This document shows positions 42,041-53,274 of a DNA stretch of 64,000 bases, one piece after another. A program made the translations under genes and the position numbers. The DNA is from Glandiceps talaboti (lineage: Eukaryota > Hemichordata > Enteropneusta > Spengelidae). Location: the NCBI RefSeq assembly GCF_964340395.1, contig NC_135558.1, positions 18,963,371 to 19,027,370 on the forward strand. Reading direction: 5' to 3'. The number at the start of each line of letters is the position of its first letter. Positions within the stretch are counted from its first letter, which is position 1. The notes beneath the pieces were generated by a model that worked only from the letters and a program-made list of their open reading frames with translations, was not told the origin of the DNA and did no database searches.

Positions 42041-42929
42041 CACTGTGAAACAGTTATTTACTCATGACAACCATGAATGGCACAGGCAAGTTTTTAATAA
42101 TTGAATTACCTCAAATGCTTTCGCCTTTGAAGGGTTTGGGTATGTCTTCATCCTTGATGACTTGAAAACAAAAAATAATGCCTTAGTTAGTGCAACAAAT
42201 TTGTTTGAAATGGTCTGTTTAAAAGGCAATGAACTCTAAATACTGGAGGAAAGCACAATGTAGATTACTATTACAATAATGACAAATACTCGACTACTTA
42301 TAAAGACAAAGTGTGAACTGATCACTGTAGTTATAAAGGTACATGTACTAACCTTTCACTTTGAGGGCAGCATTCTCTTCCCTCAAAGATATATTCTCTT
42401 TGGTCAGACTGTCAACCTTCTCCTGTAGTTCTTTTAATTTTCTCCCCACGGTTGCACCTGAGACAGGGGGCTCAGAAGGTGTAAGTTGGCCTGAGACAAT
42501 AGGGGATTTAACAGGTGTATGTCAGCCTGAGACAATAGGTTTAACAGGAGTATGTCTGCCTCCAAATGCAAGCATTTCTTTCATTGTCTTTTCATCTCTT
42601 TTGATTTGAGCCTCTCTCCTTTCAGCAGTCTCCTTTCGTTTTTCTCCTTTTTCCTTCCTTTTTTCTTCCTTTTCTGCTTTTTTTGCGTTTTCCTGTTCAC
42701 TACCTACACGCTTCTTCATCTTCTTAGCCTGTTTTTCTATTCTTTGTACTTCCGTTTCATCATTGGTAGCTTTATGCTTCTTCAACATCTTGGTTTGGCT
42801 CGTACATGTTGGTTTGTTCAACTGAATCAGTGCTGTTTTTTTCATTAATTCTTCCTTACTACGTAAAAAAAGAAACAGAAATGAAACAGCACCTGTGCAG
42901 AGCTTACAACACTAGATCTATTTTCACAT

Positions 42930-43178
42930 TCAATGACACATTTCTTCAGTGTATTTGCAAAGGTTGGGGAACCCTATATAGCTAGGGTCGTTCAGTACGG
43001 TTTCAATCTCAGTGAGTATCGTACTAAGTTCGTCGTATGTTACGAATGAACGACTCAATACTTTCTTTATGGCGGTTTTAGTTATACCAATTAGGTGTTC
43101 CCAGAAGCCTCCGAACCATGGGGCTCGTCTAGGAATGAATGTCCACTCAACTTGTTGATTTGTCAGGTACTGTTTCAC
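42930..43178 (-). pseudogene. BEL/Pao integrase C-terminal part (copy 2)
   Basis: QVEWTFIPRRAPWFGGFWEH with LIGITKTAIKKVLSRSF and ELSTILTEIETVLNDPSYIG is the highly conserved Pao integrase signature. It includes the W.F....PW.GGFWE block and the catalytic Glu region 'TEIE..LN'. It ends abruptly soon after VLND, indicating truncation. Confidence 0.85.
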
Positions 43179-43348
43179 TTTGGGCGATCGAAATAAACTT
43201 CATAATTCTTCAGCCGCAGATAAGTATGTAAAAGCGTTGTCAGAAATCAATTTAGACGGTAATGATCGTCTGGCTGCGAATCGATGGAAGGCATGTAAGA
43301 AAGTTTCTGTAGATAAGTCTTTAACAAGTTCTAACTGTACAGCACGTG

Positions 43349-43821
43349 TTACAGCACATGTAAACAAACAAATACTTTCGTCTCCTTACTGTTGTCGGGT
43401 GATAGCACATAGAGCGCATCCGTGAAATCTACTCCAGTTACGGCAAATGGTGGCGTTTCCTTTACGCAATACGACTGAAGAGGGGCATGCGTGGGTTTCT
43501 TGCAGGGTTGACCATGTATTTTCTTGCAAATCACTCAACCGTGGATACGTTTCTTAACAGCTTGGCGAATCTTCGTTATCCAGAAGCGTTGGCAAAGTTT
43601 GGTAACGGTTGCTTGTAAACCAGCGTGTATGACTCGGGTGAATCGATGATAAGTTGGAATCGAAGAAGTAGAATCGGGAATTTTGTAGCGTAATCCAATG
43701 TTGCATTGTGTAATCGTCCTCCACACCGCAGAATATTATCATCGTCGAGGAAAAGTCCGAGTTGTCTTCCAAGAAATAATTTACAAGTAGTACTATTTCG
43801 TTTCTGTATAGTTTCTGTCAT
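43349..43821 (-). pseudogene. BEL/Pao integrase zinc-binding and core start (copy 2)
   Basis: Three overlapping broken frames give: [40 protein letters not shown] plus RQAVKKRIHG (HHCC zinc region, H..G........RFWI); and TPPFAVTGVDFTDALYV with the first catalytic Asp of the DDE core. Frameshifts separate them. Confidence 0.8.
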
Positions 43822-43936
43822 CGTGATAGGTAGCGAGTTGAATGTCCTTTATCCATTTATTTTCTGCTCGTTGTAGTTCTGTGACATTTAAATGTCGGGT
43901 ATTCTTTGTTTCCTTTCCTTTCAAGTTCGATATGAA

Positions 43937-44843
43937 TCACTCATTTAGCTTTGATGTGGACGGGCGACAAATATCCAAGAGGGTCGAATATACTAGCAGT
44001 AACTTAAACAATTTCATGTTATTGGTGAGGGTGTCCGTCGTGTGTGGAGCGACTTTCTTTGCATACAAAATTTTGTCTGTTTCAGTATCCCAGCATAATC
44101 CTAGAATGTTCACGTTTGCATCCTCTTCCAATTTGTTGTCTCTTTGTGCAAGTGAGCGTACTTCATCACTGTTTGACAATCATGAACAAAGGTTGAATCC
44201 TCCAGATTTGATTATATCATTAGCTTCGTTGTAGTATTCACAGCATCTTTCAAATTGTCAGTTCCCGTGACTACATTGTCAACGTAAATATTATCCCCCA
44301 GATCGTCTGAAGTTTGGTTTGTGTTGAGCGTTTCGAGGTGTGTTTTCACAACTGCGTTCAAAATGAAGGGAAAACAAACAGCACCGAAAAGTATGGATTT
44401 AAATTGATACACTTTGAGTGGGCTTTCTGGGTCTGTGGCGTCGGATAACCAGAGAAATTTGGTAAAGTGGCAATCTTCATCATGAAGTCGTACATTTAGA
44501 AATGCTTTCTCTATATCACTGGTGAATGCGATTCAATTCAAGCGAAATCTAAGTAAGATCGATGTCAAGTCGTTTAACAGAGGCGGTGTGGTAAATAGTG
44601 TCCACGAGTATTGTCATCTTAAGTAACTTCTTCAATAAAGTCACGAGATATTTTGTCGTTAATTATTCTGTCATATACGTTTGATAAATTGGACAAAAGT
44701 CTATGTACCATGGAGCGGGTTCGTTTCTCGGTGATGTAGTAGTTCGCTGGTAGTGGCGGGTGATCTTGTTTCCATGGTAGTTTGGCAACGTATTTTCCAT
44801 CTTCAACTTTAAGATGGGTATCGCGATATGTTTCGAAATTCAA
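43937..44843 (-). pseudogene. BEL/Pao reverse transcriptase fragments (copy 2)
   Basis: Fragments in order: KYVAKLPWKQDHPPLPANYY (44843-44619, RT entry motif Y...LPWK..HP.LP.NY); a broken middle (about 44600-44420); YQFKSILFGAVCFPFILNAV and DNIYVDNVVTG (44412-44212, palm motif YVDN); and NILGLCWDTETDKILYAKKV (44179-43937). At least three shifts or stops. Confidence 0.8.
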
Positions 44844-44941
44844 ATCTTTGTTCTCAACAGAGGCGTTAGTGTCCCTTATTCCGATTGTCTCTAAGTCCCA
44901 GTAAGATTAATATTGTAGACGAGTTTCATCTTTGTACGTGT

Positions 44942-45247
44942 TCACAGTGATGTGGAACATTGTTGCATTTCCATCCATTTTCCTATCACCAGTCGGGCCG
45001 GAGAGTAAATATCCGAAACTGCCAAACTGCTGTAGGACCGTTTCCAAGAATAATACGGTCTTCGATGAATTCCCAGTAGCAATCTGCCCCTATCAGTACA
45101 GAAATTTCGAAAGAGTCCACGTTTGAGATGGGGTGGACAAATTGTAATCCTGTCAGGTGTGGTCGGCTTAGAAGCGAGTGCAATATAAGGTTTGTCATCA
45201 GCAAGGAAATCTTGGGTATGATCAAAACTGATATACATGTAGTCCAA
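44942..45247 (-). pseudogene. BEL/Pao protease-like (DUF1758) remnant (copy 2)
   Basis: LQFVHPISNVDSFEISVLIG with ADCYWEFIEDRIILGNGPTA matches the IDILIGADYYW......GP.A segment after the Pao aspartic protease. The N-terminal DTG-bearing part is absent because the gag fragment abuts directly. Confidence 0.65.
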
Positions 45248-45764
45248 GGTCCATGAAGTGTTTGCAAAGTTTCTCCAGTATTAGCGGTACCAATAAATAT
45301 CCATACGAATCTTCTCCTTTCCCCAGTGCTTCAAGCCTGCGAATACTACTTTCTAACGTATCACAGAATGTATGCAAACTATCCCTTTCGCATGTTGGTC
45401 TTGGGAGATCCCACAAGGACTTCATATGGGCAGTTACTATTTTGTGGGTTTGTCCGTATCTCTTTTTCAAGAGATCTAGTGCTTGCCCGTAGTTTTGGTT
45501 TGTAAGTGGTAAACCGTCCATGTGGCTTCTCCCGTGAGTTGACCCTTCAAGTATTGATACTTTTGTATGTTGCTCAGGTTGGGATCTTTGTCTACGGCTG
45601 AATCGAAAGAATCGAAAAAAACTCACCCATTGTAAGACATCCCCATTGAAGTTGAACATCGGAAGCTGAAGTTCAGCTGCAGCATCTGTACATTTTGCTG
45701 ACGTGCTCTCTGTGGTTCTATGTGACACCATACTGAATATAGTAACATTGTCATCACATAACAA
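45222..45764 (-). pseudogene. BEL/Pao gag, second copy (duplicated segment)
   Basis: ELQLPMFNFNGDVLQWVSFF followed by a frame with LTNQNYGQALDLLKKRYGQT, VTAHMKSLWDLPRPTCERDS and a SIRRLEALGKGEDSYG-like segment. It is nearly identical in DNA and protein to 47092-47560, frameshifts included, so one was copied from the other recently relative to the decay. It joins the protease remnant without the zinc knuckle. Confidence 0.75.
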
Positions 45765-45863
45765 TACCTCTTGTAGTTGTTTAACAAGTTCCCCTTCGTT
45801 TCCTTTTCTTCTCGTTATTGCTGCTTGGAGGAGTTGGCGAGTAACTGCTGTACATGTGTCAGT

Positions 45864-46369
45864 TCATCGCAGCATCTCTTGGACTGGAGGGCAAACTTCA
45901 CGTAGTGCTTCATATGCTGTGATCACGTCATCTTGGGCCATTTCTATAGCAGTGTATAACTCAGCAATGGTGTCTTCTGGACACTGTCCCTTTAAGTTTC
46001 TACGTCCTAACTTGCTTGCTCTTTTCCAGGAATCATATTTTTGGTCAACTACCCCTTTCAACTTTCTTTCCTTTTTCACCTTCTCTGTCTGTTTATATTC
46101 AGCCATTTTTTGTGTGTTGGTTTGTGAACTCTGTTACTTCTGCGTATTCTCTGGTTACCATCCTCTTGGCTGAATTCTAATTTCTTGTCTTCTTTTCTTT
46201 GCATGATACCTGGTGTTTTCTCTCTGTCAGTTGGATCACGCATTGTTTCTGAAGTGTCTTTATAGAACTCTATTTCCCTTTGCAGTATGTCCACCATTCC
46301 TGCAGTTGCCATAGTGACACTGTTCACACTGTACACAAGTAAATTTGATACCATATAAAATTTGTCCAA
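45864..46369 (-). pseudogene. gag N-terminal region of the second BEL copy
   Basis: Two overlapping minus frames: RRSNRVHKPTHKKWLN (46369-46076), and KLKGVVDQKYDSWKRASKLG plus RRNLKGQCPEDTIAELYTAI (46106-45864). The R.SNR..KPT...... start is common to BEL gag polyproteins. The frame breaks between the two. Assignment is inferred from position upstream of the DUF1759 segment. Confidence 0.5.
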
Positions 46370-46612
46370 AGTAGTGTATTCTAATTTAGCAGGCTTGGCA
46401 ATATACTGGTAACACTGTATACTTCAATTACATTCTCTTTTTTCACCACATGAAGGGATGCGTTTCACTTGACAGGAAGACAGTCTTCTTGGCCTTGCAG
46501 CTGTTGTATGGTTTCCTTGTAGTTGACAGTTTAGTTTCTTCTATGTCTTTTAATTAATTCCACAGACTTTGTGTCTCTCTTTTCTCTCTCTCTCTCTAAT
46601 ATCAACGATTAA

Positions 46613-46921
46613 TTATATGGTCCATAAATCTTCTCTCACTTCAGTTTGTTGGTCGCGAGCGGTTTTCGTTTGAGCAAAGTTTACATGAGTTTCCTTCACA
46701 GTCGAAGGAGGGGCGGTAGAACTTTTAGCGGGTTGCATGGTTTCTTCAGACCTTCTTGACGCAGTTTCTTGTTTAGCATTAGATCCAGAATTACATAGCG
46801 AAGTGTGGTGTTTCCGTCCACATTTATGGCACTTACTGTTCGATTTGCAGTCTGAAACTTTGTGTTTTCCAAGGCAGTTAAAACATAATCGATCTCGTTT
46901 AGGGATATCGTAACATTTCAT
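46613..46921 (-). pseudogene. BEL/Pao gag zinc knuckle (copy 2)
   Basis: RLCFNCLGKHKVSDCKSNSK followed by CHKCGRKHHTSLC gives two CCHC-type knuckles (CxxCx...HxxxxC), the nucleic-acid-binding end of gag. Downstream is a low-complexity Ser/Thr/Lys linker (ETASRRSEETMQPAKSSTAP). Confidence 0.85.
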
Positions 46922-47091
46922 AGTATCAATGACTACAACACATTCGTTGTGGAAGTGTGACCCTTTGCAGTAGGTGCACAGTCTCTGTTTTCATTGTGGT
47001 GTTGTAGTCTTCTCCGTGTCGGTGTAGAATGCCGATGCGGTATACGGCGCTTCTCTGTACATGCGTTTGGGTTCCAAGGTGGAACTGGCTT

Positions 47092-47882
47092 CTAGCGTAG
47101 TTTTGGTAGTTTCCATTCGTTGTCACCATGTTCGCGAGCAATGTTTTGGCGAATACTACCGAGAAGTTTCTCCAGTATTAGCAGTACCAATAAATCTCTG
47201 CACGAATCTTCTCCTTTCCCCAGTGCTTCGAGTCCACGAATACTACTTTCTAACGTATCACAGAATGTACGCAAACTATCCCTTTCACATGTTGGTCTTG
47301 GGAGATCCCACAAGGACTTCATATGGGCAGTTACTATTTTGTGGGTTTGTCCGTATCTCTTTTTCAAGAGATCTAGTGCTTGCCCGTAGTTTTGGTTTGT
47401 AAGTGGTAAACCGTCCGTGCGGCTTCTCCCGTGAGTTGACCCTTCAAGTATTGATACTTTTGTATGTTGCTCAGGTTGGGATCTTTGTCTACGGCTGAAT
47501 CGAAAGAATCGAAAAAACTCACCCATTGTAAGACATCCCCGTGGAACATAGGAAGCTGAAGTTTAGGCAGGCTTACTGATTTGAAGGTGGTTAAAGGTGG
47601 TCTGGGATTCGAAGCAGCAGTCGTCTCAGCTTCTCTCTTCACTTTCTCCATAAATTGGCCGAACTTGTGTTTTTGTATATAGATTGTGTCTAGGTGATCT
47701 TCTGCTTCGGTAATCGTTGCTTCGAGTTGTTCGTCTGGTGTAGCATTGAAAAAGACGGTGTCGAGTTCATTTAGGCATCGAAACTTTTCGTAGATCAGGT
47801 CCCGTAGAGCTAGTAAGTCGATCAGTCCACCGGGCTGGTAGTTCTCCATTTTATCTTTGGCACGATTGAATAGGATCGTCAT
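47092..47882 (-). pseudogene. BEL/Pao gag (DUF1759-type), first copy
   Basis: From 47882: MTILFNRAKDKMENYQPGGL, ALRDLIYEKFRCLNELDTVF and VSLPKLQLPMFHGDVLQWVS plus FFDSFDSAVDKD with KYQYLKGQLTGEAARTV (the DUF1759 core). After a shift near 47380 it continues QNYGQALDLLKKRYGQTHKI and LILEKLLGSIRQNI. The initial ATG is 80 bases after the primer binding site, as expected for gag. Confidence 0.85.
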
Positions 47883-47960
47883 TTTCCCTCGATATGCGGC
47901 GTGTTGCCCTTTGGGTTGACGGGCTGCTGTTGCTGTTCACTCTGATCGTTGATCATTTTG

Positions 47961-48230
47961 AATCCCGGTCTCAGCACCAAAAAAGCTGGGAGTATTTTAA
48001 GAAGGGTGGTTCTTTGACGAACAGAGATGAACAACGAGACAGTAGTATACTATACTGAGAGCTTTATTGTGATACACACAATCTAACCTCTAACTCTACA
48101 TAGCAAGGGCACATATATATACACTCTAATTACAATCTAACCATGTGTTGTGTCAGTCATGTAATGTTTGTGCTTGCTCGTACACCCTTTCCAATATCAA
48201 TATTCACAATAATTGTGGTTTGTATTTACC
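47961..48230 (-). mobile_element. BEL/Pao primer binding site and LTR (copy 2)
   Basis: Minus strand TGGTGCTGAGACCGGGATT (47979-47961) is the primer site, parallel to TGGTGCCAAGACCAGGATC of copy 1. Upstream on the minus strand is LTR-like sequence with CACAATAAAGCTCTCAGT (polyadenylation signal) and TCTGTTCGTCAAAGAACCAC near its end. Outer boundary and partner LTR not identified. Confidence 0.55.
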
Positions 48231-48239
48231 AGCTAAACT

Positions 48240-50320
48240 GCCTCATAAAGATTATATTTCGGCAGGAGATAGTATCTTGATGAGTGATGAGTTCCGACAG
48301 TCTGCATGTTGATATCTACTGTATTATAGTTGTGATTGAAAAAGATTGAACATAAACTATGTGTGTACATACCAGGGCAAAGTAAAAATATAACTCTAAT
48401 GCAACATACATTGTACATTATACATAGATGAAACGCAGGGTTGAATTAATCTTGAACTTCGTTCTTCACTGAGGTTTACATTGCAGCCCAGTAAAGACTT
48501 TTTTAATGAACCAATAAATCTGGAAACTGTCTTTTTCTACACCACCAAACAGTTTTTGGTATACCAGCAATGTTTTTTTACTGGATGAGCAGCAAATGTT
48601 TTATATTTCACATTCGGCAAACATTTTCTTCCGATATCAGCATATGCCAAAATATTTTTTTACTTGTTACATTGTTGAATTATTGCCGTTTGAATTGCAA
48701 AACCCTCTCAGTTTTTCTTTATTTCATTTATGGATTTGTTTTGATGAGTTCCTTTTCCTGGCCTTATTGACACCTCATTTGTCTACCAATTTTATTTTGT
48801 TAACATGCAGTGCCCCCCCCCCCTCTTTTTACATGCATAGTTGCACAGAGTCTTGTTGTGAAAACTACCAATATTTTATTGGAAATACATGTACCCGTAA
48901 ACACTCTACAATTGATCCGTGCACCATATTAAGGAGACAGTATTAAAATGATTATAAAGCTGACTGATTAATGATGTGCACCGACTAATGATGATCTGGT
49001 GATAGCTAGTCAGTGTTACTTTAAACCTTTTGAACTGAGTGCCAGAAATTTAACAAATACACACAACATAAGATCTTCCAACTGTCTTGTTCACTGTAGG
49101 GTAGATGGCACTGTACTTTTGAGTAAAGTTTTTTTGAGACAATTCAATTTTTATTTTTCATCCGTAGAAGCTAAAAACTTGTTTGTCATTACCACTTTGA
49201 TGCATTTTTCAAAAAGCAAATTATGTAACTTTGTGATATGCATATCTGATTTATCTTGCATTCTTGTCCAACTTTGAGAGAGTGTTATAAAGTCAAGTAC
49301 AGTTCAGTGTTTCAGTGTAACCCATTGAACTACCTGGGTAATAATTCTTATTTAGATTTGTCAGATGTGTTAACTTATTTTTGCCTACAATATGATATCA
49401 TGTAACATGTAATAAATGTTGATTATTTAACTGTTAAGTTCTGTGTTATGAAGTCTGTTACAATCCTGACTTATAAACTAAATCACATTAAAGTGTTCTG
49501 AGTATTCACATGTTCCACAGTAAATTCAACCAAATACAGCCCAGCCTCAGCCGGAATCAAAGAATACAAGCATACAAAACATTTTCAACGTGTATGACCA
49601 GATCCGAAAATCTCAAGAACTTGGACAAAATGGTTGTCTGAATTGAATATAGCTATTGTAGATATATATTACCATATGTGCAAATATATGTATTAAAGGG
49701 ACTCTTTCACAATATTCAGATGAGCATAATGCTTCACTATCACTATACAAAAAGTCAAATTTACCCACCTTTACCCAACCTGTGACCCACCTAACTACCA
49801 TCTCCGCCGAGGGGTTCTACGAGATCAAGTGACACTTTTTACTGTCTACAACCCCCTGGGGAGGGATCAGCACTGGAAAATGAAGTCAAAGGTGTCACTT
49901 CGTCTCATACTCACCACATGTACACATCCTCTGCTAAAGATTTACTCCGGTGGAAAGACATGGTGAAATATGACTTTTCTAGCTGTTACGGGAATTATTT
50001 TTTTTAATGTTTGTATGTATATTTTCATCTCATTTATGATATTGAACTTCTTGCAGAAAGCATTCATGATCACCAAGTGATCAACGTTTATCAGCATCCC
50101 ACAAATGTACCTTCTTTAACAAGCTAGCGGCTGGACCATGTCGCTTCCACAACTGACTAGAAGTGGCCATTAAGACAGGTTTGCATAGGTACTTTTGCTA
50201 GTCAGAAGGCTTGAACTGATTCATGTAAAGATGATTTGTGTAAAGATTAGATATATATTTCAACATGCACAAATTAAAGAACATTATCAAAAGATGACAA
50301 AACTAGCTAAATGTTAGTGT
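48240..50320. other. intergenic, no gene seen
   Basis: AT-rich with short open frames lacking splice or domain support. No repeat family from elsewhere in the window was recognised except TACATGTA words. Confidence 0.5.
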
Positions 50321-50331
50321 TATTATAGCTT

Positions 50332-51132
50332 AAAGTAGTCATATGGATAAACATTTGCTATTTATCTGTGGACTTAAATTGATGAAACAACGTTTCTACA
50401 TTTTTAGCACAACTGAACGGAAAATGGGGATGTGTAAATGAAGCTATATTCATAACGTGATGATCAAATCTGTGATATGCAAATTAGGTCTAACAATCTC
50501 AATTTTGGTCAACAACATATCTTGAAACTGCATGGTGAATGGATTGAAACTTGGTGGGAATATTCTGGAGGTATTATTCTGCAGTTATTGTTAACATTTC
50601 GATACAATTGGCTCTAGCAACCATGATCACGCCCTTAGCAACAGTGAAATGACGATGCATATTACAAAGATAACAACAGGGATGGGTGACTAAAGATTCC
50701 AAAAATGTATGCAAATATGCCTATCAACAGGACCATGCCCATAGCAACAGCTCAATACTGGTTTATATTGCAAAGATGAAAAATGGGGAATGGTAGGCAA
50801 GTTAATAAAGATTCCAAAAATGTATGCAAATATCCCTAGCAACAAGACCATGTCCATAGCAACAGACAAATACAGTTGTGCTGCATTGCCATTGGCACTA
50901 TTTTTGTCTGAAAATAAAATGTGAAAGAACATGTATAGCAAAACATTTAAAAAATGTGTCAAATGTTTGTTATTGAACATACAACAGACTTTTTACATGC
51001 TTTAGAGTTGTTTGCAATTTATTGAGTACAAACATGGACTTGTTATATGTTCTTTCACATTGTGTTTCCAGACAAAAACACGTAGCAGAGTTGCTTTATC
51101 AATTAACGTTATTTTCATCCATATGACCACCC
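50332..51132. mobile_element. TTAA-type MITE relative with internal insertion, copy 3
   Basis: Left end TTAAAGTAGTCATATGGATA (about 50330) and right end ATTTTCATCCATATGACCAC (about 51111-51130) match the element at 7450. The internal AAATGTTTGTTATTGAACAT and CATGGACTTGTTATATGTTC also match. The middle carries an insertion of about 450 bp that includes the tandem ATGCAAAT/CTAGCAAC repeats. Confidence 0.7.
50610..50875 (+). repeat. tandem ~125-bp units with ATGCAAAT and CTAGCAAC
   Basis: Two to three units: CTAGCAACCATGATCACGCC plus CTTAGCAACAG, then ATTCCAAAAATGTATGCAAA plus TATGCCTATCAACAGGACC, then the same ATTCCAAAAATGTATGCAAA plus TATCCCTAGCAACAAGACC. It is nested in the MITE relative. 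Confidence 0.75.
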
Positions 51133-51134
51133 AG

Positions 51135-52070
51135 TAACATTTTCAGAGAATCATATCTCTGAAGCTGAGGTTCAATATGAGACTGACCACATATTGTCCT
51201 CCAATGTGAATCTGATTCTGATTCTGATTCTGATTCTGAATCTGAGACCAACTTTATACTCATATGCAAATAATGAGGCCTATATAAAAAAAATTGCGGT
51301 TCTGATTACGCTCAATTTTAGAATAGGTGGGGTAGGTAGATTTTTATTTTACTTGTGTCTAGTTTTGTCATGTGTCTAGTTTAGGTATAGTTATGTTTTC
51401 CGTTGTTTCCCCATATGGTCTCTGTGCTATTGCTTCCCATCAGATGTACAGCCATTACAGATTGGAAGAACAGTTTTATATTGTCTTTTTAAGTTGATAT
51501 CAGTTTCCGCGCATCCACTATTTCTTGCGAGACTTTACAATTTTCGCGACTTTTTTTCTCGAATATGTAAACAAATTTAGGGTTGGCAGTGAAAAACTAG
51601 ATGGGGTCGGGTAACCGATACCAAACAATTTCTTTTAGGCCTTATACATCAGAGTAACTGGTGAGCAAAGGTCTCTTTAGTACAGAATAACCAGAATATG
51701 TATTGATTACAAAGTACATTTATTGTTATCTCTTAATGCAAAACTGCTAACAAAAACTCGTACATGCCCAAAACTTTCTAGTATGAAGATTCTAGTTTAG
51801 CCGGGCCTTCAACATTTACAAGGGGAGGGCTGGAAAAAAAATAAAACCCAGTCCGCTGCATAAAATATGACCCTCTGTGATTCCTTCACTCTAAAACATA
51901 GCTTTTCTGTTAAGTTATTTCCAAAACATTGAGAAACGTTGCCAGATGTGAAATGGGAAGCAGGTCTCAGAATCAACGGTAAACACTCAATCCCACGGCT
52001 ACTACCACATCGATAATTTTCAAGGCACTGGTTTTTCCAACTGATATATGACCCTTCCTCGAGAACCGAT
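51135..52070. other. intergenic, short hexamer repeat
   Basis: Contains five TCTGAT units (about 51208-51242). A block at 51280-51560 (AATTGCGGTTCTGATTACGC..AGATGTACAGCCATTACAGA) recurs at about 56840-57125, so this is a dispersed repeat. No gene. Confidence 0.5.
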
Positions 52071-52079
52071 TTCTCATGA

Positions 52080-52400
52080 TGGACGAATGGTTGGAGTGGC
52101 TATCTTGGAATCTGCAGGTTGCAGGTTTGAGCCCCCATCGCTGCCACTTGTTTGTGAGAGGCTAAAGTCCTTGGACTGTGCCTCAGCCAACTCAGCTGTA
52201 TAATTGGGGACCTGGTAGGATAGAGGTTGCAATGTGAATGATTTAATCTGTGCGCTTATAAAGGCTGCAATGGATTGTATGCTCCCTAGGCAGTTGAGGG
52301 AAGTCTTAAAGGCCGCTGTGCAGCTGTAGATCAGTACCAGGCTAGGGTAATAATTGTAAAGCGCTTTGAGCACAGAGTTGGAAAGCACTATATATAATTA
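52080..52400 (+). mobile_element. tRNA-derived SINE, ~320 bp
   Basis: The head has GGTTGGAGTGGCTATCTTGG (A-box region) and TTGCAGGTTTGAGCCCC (B-box). The body follows, with a 3' domain AATTGTAAAGCGCTTTGAGC then ACAGAGTTGGAAAGCACTAT and an ATATAAT tail. The same 3' domain occurs inverted at 30834-30880. RNA polymerase III transcription is inferred from the boxes. Confidence 0.65.
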
Positions 52401-53274
52401 AAACTAACATTATTAAAATTCATATTGTTCAGCTAGTTTTCATATTAGTTAATATCATTTGCATTGAATCAAGGCGTCGGTAAAACTTCCGTTTTATTCA
52501 TTTATGGTGCTGATTATTTTATCATCCAATCATTTGTTTATTTTATGTTTATAAGAATTTAATGTTGATTCATGAGAAGGAAGCGGGCTGAAGACAACAG
52601 CTAGGCCAAGACTAGGAGCTTCGATCTGCTCCGTGGCTACTTCTAAAATGATCCAAGTCAACCATGAACATTGAATACAGTCTGATTTAATTCCCTACAG
52701 TCCAAGTGATCCCGGTACACAAGTTAATGCAGTAAAGTCCAAGTGATCCCGTTTACAAGTGGAGGTACGAGAGTGACTCGAATGTAGTTACATGATCTGT
52801 CAGCTAAGTGCAAAGATCAGAGAGTAAAACAATTTGTCACGTAATCACTGAAGGCCCATCAGAGTATTTAGAAATCAAAATAGTCAAGATATCTTGAGGG
52901 ACTCTAATTCATTTAATTACATAGATTATCATCCCTAATGTTTAATTCATATTAGCATTATAAAATCAGTTATTTCTCCCAAAACTGCCTCGAGTCTAAT
53001 CTCTCCTTTTCTCGTCATTTCAATCATTTGATGAGAAAGATCATTGTGGCACAATGTCATTCATTCAATGATTCATTCATTCAATTCATTCATCATGCAT
53101 GAATAACATCATACTAACGATCTTTCTCATCTAATAATGGGATGCGTATCAGTTCAGATAAATGTCCAGATCTGATCAATGACCTTTTAAAGTCAGTGCT
53201 TATTTCTATTTGCTAAATTGAATTTAAAATTATAGAAGTTCCAATGATGCCCTCATCAAGTACAGCAAATAGAT

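Larger units (their letters stand above)
41204..42858 (-). pseudogene. BEN-domain protein gene, probably decaying
   Basis: Exon-like blocks on the minus strand: 42858-42353 (acceptor TTTTTTTACGTAG), 42160-42110 (acceptor TTGTTTTCAAG, donor GTAATT) and 41408-41204 (acceptor ATACATCAG, donor GTATGT). The first encodes a long Lys/Glu-rich coiled coil (QAKKMKKRVG..., KEEKRKEKGEKRKE) and, after proline-rich repeats, a leucine-zipper-like LKELQEKVDSLTKENISLRE. The last encodes LGIAESKLKKSGTGVTLHLL with NELIGKNLTG and LDDDIIKAIVG. These match BEN-domain helices (LL...F...EL...L.G......LD...I.AI). BEN domains bind DNA or chromatin. Oddities are an in-frame TGA at 42524-42522 and a phase mismatch between exons one and two unless a weak donor three codons earlier is used. 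The end of the BEN domain was not found. Confidence 0.6.
42930..48230 (-). mobile_element. degenerate BEL/Pao retrotransposon(s), copy 2, with duplicated gag
   Basis: Minus-strand order from right to left: LTR-like region and primer site (47961-48230), gag with zinc knuckle (47882-46613), a second gag (46369-45222), protease remnant (45247-44942), reverse transcriptase (44843-43937) and integrase (43821-42930). Having two gags with a nearly identical segment shows either a nested or fused pair of related elements or an internal duplication. Frameshifts are numerous. The 3' end is cut off inside integrase, next to the BEN gene. Confidence 0.8.
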
